A stretch of 7,113 bases of DNA. It comes from Thermoflexus sp. Lineage in GTDB: Bacteria; Chloroflexota; Anaerolineae; Thermoflexales; Thermoflexaceae. How positions within the stretch are numbered: position 1 is the first letter of the stretch; each line of letters starts with the position of its first letter. The translations under genes were made by a program, and so were the position numbers. Positions 1-5,018 of the stretch are shown here, piece by piece. The stretch spans positions 1 to 7,113 of the forward strand of contig JAGHYO010000111.1 in assembly GCA_017743605.1 (NCBI GenBank), in the 5' to 3' direction. The notes beneath the pieces are model-generated. The model did not search any database. It saw nothing but the letters and a program-made list of their open reading frames with translations, and was not told where the DNA came from.

Positions 1-377
1 GCCACCCCGCGGACCGTAGCGCTGACGGAGCAGTATTTCTCCTCCGAAAGGCGCACCGCGTCTTCCACTGCCTTCGGAGAGATGCCGCGGCCCCGGACCC
101 GATACGTCACGTGGATGCGATGGAAGGCCCACGGCGGCTCCGGATCCTGCTCGCCGTGCACCCGGACCTCCAGGCCGGTGACCTTCTGCCGTTTCTTCTC
201 CAGGATGTCTAACACGTCGAAGGCGGAGCACGCCCCCAGGGCGATCAGCAACAGCTCCGCCGGCTTCATCCCCACCCCGTCCTCCGGCCCGGTGCCGGAG
301 ATCACCACGCTGTGCCGCGTGCTGTCGATCCCCACAAACTGGCGCTTCTCCACCCACTTGATCTGCACCTCGGCCAT
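1..377 (-). CDS. OsmC family peroxiredoxin-like protein (3' end cut off by window)
   Basis: OsmC/Ohr-family proteins are cytoplasmic thiol peroxidases that reduce organic hydroperoxides using two cysteines. About 125 residues are visible and the family is usually near 140, so only the last 10-20 residues are missing. The family core is clear: KPAELLLIALGACSAFDV at residues 38-55 holds Glu41 and the candidate peroxidatic Cys50. It is followed by the ILEKKRQKV helix and by KYCSVSATVRG at 114-124 with the second cysteine, Cys116. Both expected cysteines are therefore present. The ATG at 377 has AGGTGG (complement of 385-390) 7 nt upstream. It begins 40 nt after the stop of the prenyltransferase gene, so it is probably the last visible gene of the thrC-led transcript. 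The family is certain from the motifs. Whether it acts on lipid hydroperoxides, or is the YhfA-like branch of unknown substrate, cannot be told here. Confidence 0.9.
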   Translation of the reverse strand, partial: MAEVQIKWVEKRQFVGIDSTRHSVVISGTGPEDGVGMKPAELLLIALGACSAFDVLDILEKKRQKVTGLEVRVHGEQDPEPPWAFHRIHVTYRVRGRGISPKAVEDAVRLSEEKYCSVSATVRGV

Positions 378-417
378 GCGCGTTCCACCTCATCTCTGGG
401 TTCGCCCCCGCCCGGGC

Positions 418-1776
418 TCAGGATCCTCCAGGCCCCAGCCATCGGCTCACCAGATAGCTGGCGGTGAGCAACAGCCCGGCGTAAAGATGCAGACGGATCT
501 GTGTGGCCATCGCCGGGATCAGGGCGTAAGGCTGCTCGGCGAAACGGGCAAGGGAACGGCCGACGGAGACGGCCATAGGGAGGGTCACTCCGACCGCGAC
601 GGCCCAGGGGGGCATCCACCTCAGGATCACCGCGATCCCGACAAAGAGATAAGCAGCCGCCACCCCGATCCCGTAGATCCTTGCCCGCCATCGCCCGGAG
701 AGGCGAACGGCCAAAGTGCGCTTCCCAGCCGCCGCATCCCCCGCCCGGTCCGGCACCTCGTTGACATAAAGCACCAGCGCGATCAGGAGGGCGACGGGCA
801 CGGAGGCGATCAGGGGGGGCCACCCGATGCGGCCGGTCTGGACCATATAGGCGCCTATGGTCATCAGGGGGCCGAAGCCCAAGCCCACCGCCAGCTCCCC
901 CAGCCCCCGATAGGCCAGCCGCAGCGGAGGGGCCGTATACGCGATGCTGAGCAGAAGACCCAAGGCCCCCAGAACGAGAAGCGGCACCCCGGCGCGGAAG
1001 ATCACCATCAACAGGCCGAGGAGAGCTCCACCTCCATACAGGGCTGCGCACAGGAGGGCCATCTCCCGGATCCCCAGGAGGCCATATTGGATCACCCGCG
1101 AGCCGCCGCTGAACGGCGTAGGGCTCGGGTTGACCGCGTCCGCCCCGGAGAGCGCGTCGAAGATGTCGTTGCACACGTTGAGCCCCAGGTGCACCAATGC
1201 CGCGGCGGCCAGGGTGAGGACCAGCCAGGGCAACGAGAAGGACCCCTCGTAGAAGGCCACCGCCGCCCCCAGGAGCACCGGGATCACGGTGGCCGTCAGG
1301 AACGGCGCTCGCGTCGCCCGGAGGAGCAGCCCGACAAGCGGCAGGCGCGGACGGATCGGACGGCCGTGGATCCGGCTCAGAAAGGCGAAATAGCGCTGCG
1401 CTTGCGGCACTGCCCCCTCGCACAACGCCAGGAACGGCTGCTCATCCTCCCGCCATCCGGAGACCCGATGGGGCCGCACGGCCACGCCATCGGCTCGACG
1501 GTGTGCAGAACCGTGGAAGGTCCAGTATCGTCGCCCCTCGTAGCCTCCCTGAGGCCGCGGCCGGATCCGGCTCAGGATCACCGCGACCGGGGCACCATCC
1601 GGTGGCAGGGGCTCATCGGAGATCCGCAACCGGATCCCATCCTCCTCCACCTCAAAAGGCCCCGGGCGATGCATCGGGTAGCCCGCCTCGTCCACCCAAA
1701 CCAGGACGGCGAAGGGATGCTCCGCCGTCCGCCGCTGCGCCTCCGCCAGGATCTCGCGCATCGCAGGCTGGGACAT
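418..1776 (-). CDS. Fusion: N-terminal PPOX-like split barrel + C-terminal MenA-like UbiA prenyltransferase
   Basis: The protein has 452 residues with the start used here. UbiA enzymes are integral membrane proteins that transfer a polyprenyl chain to an aromatic acceptor; MenA does this to 1,4-dihydroxy-2-naphthoate in menaquinone synthesis. The UbiA part spans about 145-452. It has the first aspartate motif NDIFDALSGAD at 203-213, PFSGGSRVIQ at 221-230, YTAPPLRLAYRGLGE near 280-294, and the second motif NEVPDRAGD at 339-347 followed by GKRTLAVRL. Eight or nine hydrophobic segments are visible. The spacing of both motifs matches MenA-type enzymes. Residues 1 to about 115 instead resemble an FMN-binding split barrel: a VLVWVDEAGYPMHRP strand pair, VAVILSRIRP, and a WTFHGSA strand like the WGAVTIQGEA of the upstream gene. 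This part lacks the SRK...NP segment. An ATG at 1776, one base after the upstream stop and 8 nt from a GGAGGG site, is preferred over an in-frame start at 1824 that would overlap the upstream gene by 47 bp. Prenyl acceptor and barrel cofactor are unknown. Confidence 0.88.
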   Translation of the reverse strand: MSQPAMREILAEAQRRTAEHPFAVLVWVDEAGYPMHRPGPFEVEEDGIRLRISDEPLPPDGAPVAVILSRIRPRPQGGYEGRRYWTFHGSAHRRADGVAVRPHRVSGWREDEQPFLALCEGAVPQAQRYFAFLSRIHGRPIRPRLPLVGLLLRATRAPFLTATVIPVLLGAAVAFYEGSFSLPWLVLTLAAAALVHLGLNVCNDIFDALSGADAVNPSPTPFSGGSRVIQYGLLGIREMALLCAALYGGGALLGLLMVIFRAGVPLLVLGALGLLLSIAYTAPPLRLAYRGLGELAVGLGFGPLMTIGAYMVQTGRIGWPPLIASVPVALLIALVLYVNEVPDRAGDAAAGKRTLAVRLSGRWRARIYGIGVAAAYLFVGIAVILRWMPPWAVAVGVTLPMAVSVGRSLARFAEQPYALIPAMATQIRLHLYAGLLLTASYLVSRWLGPGGS

Positions 1777-1777
1777 C

Positions 1778-2260
1778 TCAGCCACCCTCCGAGAGATCGT
1801 AAACAACCGGCTCCCCCACCCCACCGGGGGGCCAGTGGAAGATCCGGCGAGGGGTGATGGCGATCACCGCGCGCTCCCAGAACAGCGGGAGCATCCACCG
1901 GTTTTTCACGAGGCGAGGGATATCCGGCTCCTTCCGCGCCCAGGCCGGCAACAACCACAGCCATCCAGAGTGGGGGTCCGCGTCATCGATCGTGGCCTCC
2001 CCCTGGATCGTCACCGCGCCCCAGCGCGCCACCGGCGCCGCTACGGGGTCCGTGATGCTCAGAGCCACCCGTGGGTTCCGCCGGATGTGAAAGAGCTTGC
2101 GGGAGAACAGCACACTGGAGGTGAGATAGATCCGTCCATCCCCGACGTAAAGGGGGAGCATGGGATGGACCACGGGACGGTTCCGACCATCCAGCACTGT
2201 GAACTCCGCCACCAGGGCGGCCTCCAGCAAGGCTTCCACCGCTTCCGGCAAGCGGCTCAT
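1778..2260 (-). CDS. Pyridoxamine 5'-phosphate oxidase-like (PPOX, FMN/F420-type split barrel) family protein
   Basis: The 160-residue protein has the usual size of single-domain split-barrel flavoproteins, which bind FMN or F420 as dimers and reduce or bind varied small molecules. The fold is suggested by EFTVLDGRNRPVVHPMLP at 19-36, then DGRIYLTSSVLFSRKLFHIR at 41-60 and NPRVALSITDP at 62-72. Ser53-Arg54-Lys55 and Asn62-Pro63 sit where the family binds the cofactor phosphate. The strand WGAVTIQGEATIDD follows at 80-93 and ITPRRIFHWPP at 135-145 near the end. The ATG at 2260 has GGAGGTGA about 4 nt upstream. It begins 42 nt after thrC and ends one base before the fused prenyltransferase, whose N-terminal domain has the same apparent fold. 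It lacks the features of a true PdxH, so vitamin B6 synthesis should not be assumed. Substrate and choice of FMN or F420 cannot be read from the sequence. Confidence 0.85.
   Translation of the reverse strand: MSRLPEAVEALLEAALVAEFTVLDGRNRPVVHPMLPLYVGDGRIYLTSSVLFSRKLFHIRRNPRVALSITDPVAAPVARWGAVTIQGEATIDDADPHSGWLWLLPAWARKEPDIPRLVKNRWMLPLFWERAVIAITPRRIFHWPPGGVGEPVVYDLSEGG
1785..1790 (-). promoter_or_regulatory. Ribosome binding site that decides the start of the prenyltransferase fusion
   Basis: The minus strand reads GGAGGG here, 8 nt before the ATG at 1776 and inside the last codons of the upstream split-barrel gene. The junction reads TGA-G-ATG. Ribosomes finishing the upstream gene would stop one base from this start, so translation is probably coupled. 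The alternative start at 1824 lies well inside the upstream gene. Confidence 0.75.
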
Positions 2261-2302
2261 CCGTTCACCTCCGGACCGGAATCAAACGAGGGAACGAACG
2301 GC

Positions 2303-3424
2303 TCAGGGAACGCTCGGGCGAGGGAGGGGCGCTTCGGTTTCCGCCCGGGGCTCAGGCGGGCGCTCCAGCAACGGCTCCAGGGTCCGACGGAAGGCCTCCC
2401 AGTCCGCCGGGACCTGGACGGGCACCGGGAGGACCCGCATGGCGATCTCGGGATCCTTCAGGCCGTGGCCGGTCAGCGCCGCCACCACCTGGAGCTCCTC
2501 CCGGCGCGGGATCAGCCCCTCGGCCAGCGCCCGGCGCAGCCCGGCCACCGCGGCGGCTGAGGCCGGCTCCACGAAAAGGCCCTCCAGGGCCGCCAGCATC
2601 CGCCACGCCTCCAGGATCTCCTCATCCGGGACCGCGAGGAACCGCCCGCCGGACTCCCGGACGGCCTGCGCCGCCTCAGGTCCGCGGGCCGGCCGCCCGA
2701 TGCGGATCGCCGTGGCCACCGTCTCCGGCTGATCGATGGGATGGCCCCGCACCAGCGGCGCCGCCCCCTCCGCCTGGACGCCCAGCAGATGCGGCAAGGC
2801 GGCGATGCGGCCGGCCTGATGGTAAGCGCAAAACCCCTTCCAGTAGGCGGTGATGTTCCCGGCGTTCCCTACCGGGATCGCCAGCCAGTCGGGCGCCCGG
2901 CCCAGCTGATCGCAGATCTCGAAGGCAGCGGTCTGCTGACCTTCCAACCGGTAGGGGTTCAGGGAGTTCACCAGGGCGATGGGATAGACCTCCACGGCGC
3001 GCCGGACCAGCGCCAGCGCCGCATCGAAGTTCCCCTCCACAGCCAGGACGGTCGCGCCGTAGGCCATCGCTGCCGCCAGCTTGCCCAGGGCGATCTTCCC
3101 AGCCGGGACCAGGACGATGGCCCGCAGGCCGGCGCGGGCGGCATAAGCGGCCGCCGAGGCGGCGGTGTTCCCCGTGCTGGCGCAGATCACCGCCCGCGCG
3201 CCCTCCGCGACCGCCTGGGTCAGCACGGTGGTCATCCCCCGGTCCTTGAAAGAGCCCGTGGGGTTCAGGCCCTCGTATTTCAGATAGAGAGAACCCGGAA
3301 AGCGGATGGCGCGCGCCAGACGGGGAGCGGGCAGGAGGGGGGTGTTGCCTTCATAGAGGGTGATGGGATCGATCGGGGCCACGCGCAGAAACGGGCGATA
3401 CATATGGATGATGCCACGCCACAT
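2303..3424 (-). CDS. thrC: Threonine synthase
   Basis: Threonine synthase is a cytoplasmic PLP enzyme converting O-phospho-L-homoserine and water to L-threonine and phosphate, the last step of threonine synthesis. With the start used here the protein has 373 residues, close to the family norm. EGNTPLLPAPRL lies near 25-36. LYLKYEGLNPTGSFKDRGM carries the PLP-binding lysine (Lys60), and CASTGNTAASAAAYAARAG follows at about 81-99. VEGNFDAALALVR and NSLNPYRLEGQQTAAFE are typical of the family. The glycine-rich phosphate loop is PVGNAGN (184-190), and LTGHGLKDP (about 317-325) is the usual C-terminal motif. Start choice is uncertain. The ATG at 3424 has a close GGAAGGA and gives the family-like beginning MWRGIIHMYRPFL; ATG 3439 and TTG 3457 are in frame. 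The protein ends in a proline-rich tail of about 20 residues. It leads the run of four minus-strand genes. Confidence 0.95.
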   Translation of the reverse strand: MWRGIIHMYRPFLRVAPIDPITLYEGNTPLLPAPRLARAIRFPGSLYLKYEGLNPTGSFKDRGMTTVLTQAVAEGARAVICASTGNTAASAAAYAARAGLRAIVLVPAGKIALGKLAAAMAYGATVLAVEGNFDAALALVRRAVEVYPIALVNSLNPYRLEGQQTAAFEICDQLGRAPDWLAIPVGNAGNITAYWKGFCAYHQAGRIAALPHLLGVQAEGAAPLVRGHPIDQPETVATAIRIGRPARGPEAAQAVRESGGRFLAVPDEEILEAWRMLAALEGLFVEPASAAAVAGLRRALAEGLIPRREELQVVAALTGHGLKDPEIAMRVLPVPVQVPADWEAFRRTLEPLLERPPEPRAETEAPLPRPSVP

Positions 3425-3475
3425 CGATCCTTCCGCCATGGGGCGCGCTCTCTCCAATGTTCGAGATGCGCCTCC

Positions 3476-3481
3476 ATTTTA
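3476..3481 (-). promoter_or_regulatory. Candidate -10 box for thrC and downstream genes
   Basis: The minus strand reads TAAAAT here, matching TATAAT at five of six positions, in a short AT-rich patch of otherwise GC-rich sequence. Transcription would start near 3469, giving a leader of about 30-45 nt before the thrC start. No good -35 box is seen at the usual distance (the sequence there is G-rich), so this is only a candidate. Confidence 0.35.
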
Positions 3482-3560
3482 ATCTTGAATCTGGGTGGCC
3501 CCGATCTCCCCCCTCCCGCATCTCCCCGCGGGTCGTCATCCGGGCCTGCACGGATGTCCT

Positions 3561-4289
3561 TCAGCGACCGCTCGGAGGAGCGGTGGCAACGGCGGGGCGC
3601 GGAGTGGCCGGACGCTGACTGGCCAGGAGGAAGCCAGTGAACATCAACGTGGCTGCCAGTAGCTCCCCGAGATACAGATACTGGCCAGCACCCAGGCGGG
3701 CCAGGGTGCCCACCCCCGCCACCGAGAGGGCGCCCGCGGCGATCAGGACGTTCCCGATCACCCGCTGGGGGAACATCTGCCGGCGCCACAGCAGATAGGC
3801 CGAGTAGAGGGCGCCTCCTCCTAAGGCAACCAGACCGTAGATGTTAAAGAGGGGGGTGGTCAGGCGAACCGATGCCCCAGGGGACATGATCTCGCGATAT
3901 TGCTCACTGATGGGGCGATTAGGGGTATAGGCCGAGGGATCCAGGGGGGTCGTCAGCATTAGATACCCGGCGAAGAGGCTTCCCAGGACCACGACCATCA
4001 GCAACGCATGGGCGACCTCCCGCCGGCGCACCATTAGGTAGACCGTCCCCTGTCCCAGCCAGGCAGAGTTCAGCGCCGCGCCCAAAAGGTACCACATGCG
4101 GAACATCCAGGGATTCCAGGCTAAAGTCAAATAGGCCTCCGCAAAGGTGGCCAGGCCGAACATGGCCAGCCCAATCCCCCAGAGCAGGAGATGCGTCCCA
4201 CGCCGCTCCGCATACCGCCGGAACACCGCTACCACAAAGACGGCCATCACCGCGGTGGAGAGAAAGGAAAGGATCTGATTCACCGACAT
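3561..4289 (-). CDS. Unrecognised seven-helix integral membrane protein
   Basis: I do not recognise this 242-residue protein. Seven hydrophobic stretches are visible at about 3-24, 33-52, 63-86, 94-113, 144-170, 177-197 and 203-224. The largest loop, about 114-143, is polar and proline-containing. The third segment is rich in aromatic and small residues (MWYLLGAALNSAWLGQG), and short loops such as RRYAERRG and VRRRE are arginine-rich. The last 15 residues are proline- and alanine-rich and probably lie outside the membrane. No catalytic motif, cofactor site or signalling domain is evident. The ATG at 4289 has a perfect AGGAGG 6 nt upstream and is preferred over an in-frame TTG at 4304 that would place that site inside the gene. 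It is codirectional with thrC but more than 120 nt away, with a hairpin at its 3' end, so it may be a separate unit. A receptor, sensor or transporter-like role is possible but unsupported. Confidence 0.8.
   Translation of the reverse strand: MSVNQILSFLSTAVMAVFVVAVFRRYAERRGTHLLLWGIGLAMFGLATFAEAYLTLAWNPWMFRMWYLLGAALNSAWLGQGTVYLMVRRREVAHALLMVVVLGSLFAGYLMLTTPLDPSAYTPNRPISEQYREIMSPGASVRLTTPLFNIYGLVALGGGALYSAYLLWRRQMFPQRVIGNVLIAAGALSVAGVGTLARLGAGQYLYLGELLAATLMFTGFLLASQRPATPRPAVATAPPSGR
3567..3584 (-). terminator. Hairpin over the last codons of the seven-helix gene
   Basis: ACCGCTC and GAGCGGT form a perfect 7-bp inverted repeat with a 4-nt loop, ending three bases before the stop codon of the minus-strand membrane gene. 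No T-run follows on the minus strand, so a factor-independent terminator is not shown. It may slow or end transcription before thrC, or simply be coding sequence. Confidence 0.25.
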
Positions 4290-4295
4290 CGCTGG

Positions 4296-4301
4296 CCTCC
4301 T
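4296..4301 (-). promoter_or_regulatory. Ribosome binding site fixing the start of the seven-helix gene
   Basis: The minus strand reads AGGAGG, the full consensus core, 6 nt before the ATG at 4289. The in-frame TTG at 4304 lies 5' of this site and has no comparable site of its own, so the ATG is the better start. Confidence 0.8.
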
Positions 4302-4347
4302 CAAAAAGGAATAGCGGGATAATCCCTAAGGATCGCCAAGCAAGCCT

Positions 4348-4369
4348 GGGTGAGCACCCTCTCTCACCC
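4348..4369. repeat. Small inverted repeat upstream of the seven-helix gene
   Basis: GGGTGAG and CTCACCC form a perfect 7-bp inverted repeat with an 8-nt loop, about 60 nt upstream of the membrane protein start. It could be a hairpin in the transcript leader or a two-fold operator. Nothing in the sequence tells these apart from chance. No clear promoter was found between it and the gene. Confidence 0.35.
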
Positions 4370-4517
4370 CCCACGCTCACAGGATTCAGCCCGCCGCTGT
4401 CCTGACGGCGAACCGGATCCGAAGCAGCGGGACCGACCCCCGCAGGATCCGCAGAGCTCGGCGCCCCCCTAACGCATCCACCCGGAGCCCCCTGAGCCCC
4501 TCGTCCTGCCCCACTGG
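4370..4517. other. Intergenic stretch with nothing recognisable
   Basis: This GC-rich part of the divergent intergenic region has no gene I can support. A minus-strand reading frame ending at 4386 passes through it, but it lacks a ribosome binding site, has an arginine- and glycine-rich composition, and resembles no family I know. It may be leader sequence for the minus-strand membrane gene if the promoter lies in the AT-rich island to its right. Confidence 0.4.
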
Positions 4518-4572
4518 AAGAATATTCATAAATCTACAGAATAAAAAAATCATGGCTGATTTTATTGCAATC
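4518..4572. promoter_or_regulatory. AT-rich island with inverted repeat, possible promoter or protein-binding region
   Basis: About 55 bases here are strikingly AT-rich against GC-rich surroundings. The island contains the palindrome GAATATTC at 4520-4527, a run of seven A at 4543-4549, and a 7-bp inverted repeat AAAATCA/TGATTTT (4546-4552 and 4557-4563, loop TGGC). On the minus strand a TTGCAA with TTTTAT about 18 nt later could form a weak promoter for the seven-helix gene, about 230 nt upstream of its start. A bidirectional terminator is another reading, but the stem is weak. Confidence 0.35.
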
Positions 4573-4676
4573 CAGAGGAACGTGCAACCCTCTCGATGCG
4601 GGGTCGGACCCGGATGGAGGGTGGGGCCTCCGGGCCCATCCGTGGGTTCCCCTGTGGGGGGAATCAAGGTTTGGGG

Positions 4677-4934
4677 CGTAGGGGGAGATTCCGCCGCGAC
4701 CTCGCTGCCTCGAAGATGGAGAGTTCGGGGCGAAAGCCCCTTCTACGGGAAGATCCACTTTGTAGGAGCGGCTTCCGCCGCGACGCCTGCGTCATCGAAG
4801 CGAAGGTTCGGGGCGAAAGCCCCCCTACAGGAAGATCCATTTCATAGGAGCGGCTTCAGCCACGACCTTTGTGTCATCGAAGACGGAGGTTCGGGGCTAA
4901 GGCCCCTCCTATAAAAAACGCCCTCATAGGAGGA
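4677..4934. repeat. Tandem array of three REP-like palindromic units, plus the start of a fourth
   Basis: Three related units begin near 4677, 4761 and 4843, with periods of 84 and 82 bp. A fourth copy of the leading motif CATAGGAGG begins at 4925, again 82 bp on, and then stops. Each unit has inverted outer ends (for example TGTAGG at 4761-4766 with CCTACA at 4824-4829, and ATAGGA at 4844-4849 with TCCTAT at 4907-4912). The inner GCGGC/GCCGC hairpin is perfect in unit 2 (4768-4781) and imperfect in units 1 and 3. A second hairpin GGGGC/GCCCC is kept in all three units, with loop GAAA in units 1 and 2 and TAAG in unit 3. Units 1 and 2 also share the spacer GGAAGATCCA. The pattern resembles REP/BIME elements of other bacteria. 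Open reading frames crossing it on both strands are judged spurious. Confidence 0.85.
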
Positions 4935-4963
4935 TTGCGTGCAGGATCCGGAGACATTAGATT
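4935..4963 (+). promoter_or_regulatory. Candidate sigma-70-type promoter for the CPBP protease gene
   Basis: TTGCGT (4935-4940) and TAGATT (4958-4963) are separated by exactly 17 nt, matching the -35 and -10 consensus at three and four of six positions. Transcription would start near 4970, close to the Shine-Dalgarno site of the short leader ORF, so the message would have a very short leader. It directly follows the truncated fourth repeat unit. The match is moderate and unproven. Confidence 0.3.
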
Positions 4964-4982
4964 GAGCGAGGAGAGCATTTCG

Positions 4983-5018
4983 ATGAGAAGTGGACCTTCT
5001 TCTGGAGAACCCGGATGA
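4983..5018 (+). CDS. Possible 11-codon leader ORF overlapping the CPBP protease start
   Basis: An ATG at 4983 follows AGGAG (4969-4973) by 9 nt and encodes MRSGPSSGEPG before a TGA at 5016-5018. The stop overlaps the ATG of the protease gene (5015) in an ATGA arrangement, typical of coupled translation. The peptide matches no attenuator type I know: it has no run of one regulatory amino acid and no arrest motif that I recognise. It may be a translation-coupling leader or a chance ORF, because the protease has its own GGAG 7 nt before its start. Confidence 0.3.
   Translation: MRSGPSSGEPG

Noticed and set aside
82..1857. Plus-strand 591-codon reading frame opposite OsmC and the prenyltransferase
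   Set aside because: It is antisense to two genes with clear family motifs and its product is rich in Arg, Pro, Gly and Gln, typical of a shadow frame in GC-rich DNA.
2261..2301. CCGTTC/GAACGG inverted repeat around the ribosome binding site of the small PPOX gene
   Set aside because: Only 6 bp with a 29-nt loop; too weak to call a regulatory structure.
1778..3424. Idea that the PPOX protein makes the PLP used by threonine synthase
   Set aside because: The protein lacks recognisable PdxH-specific features and many split-barrel proteins have other roles. Adjacency alone is not enough.
4386..4667. Minus-strand 93-codon reading frame in the intergenic region
   Set aside because: No ribosome binding site, low-complexity Gly/Arg/Pro composition, and it runs across the AT-rich island. 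No family resemblance was seen.
4552..4914. Plus-strand reading frame of 120 codons, and an overlapping 83-codon one, across the repeat array
   Set aside because: The frames are formed by the repeat units themselves, have no ribosome binding site, and show repeat-derived peptide patterns instead of a protein family.
4677..4934. Reading the repeats as a CRISPR array
   Set aside because: Units are 82-84 bp with most of the sequence, including the spacer, conserved. There are no short repeats with unique spacers and no cas genes.
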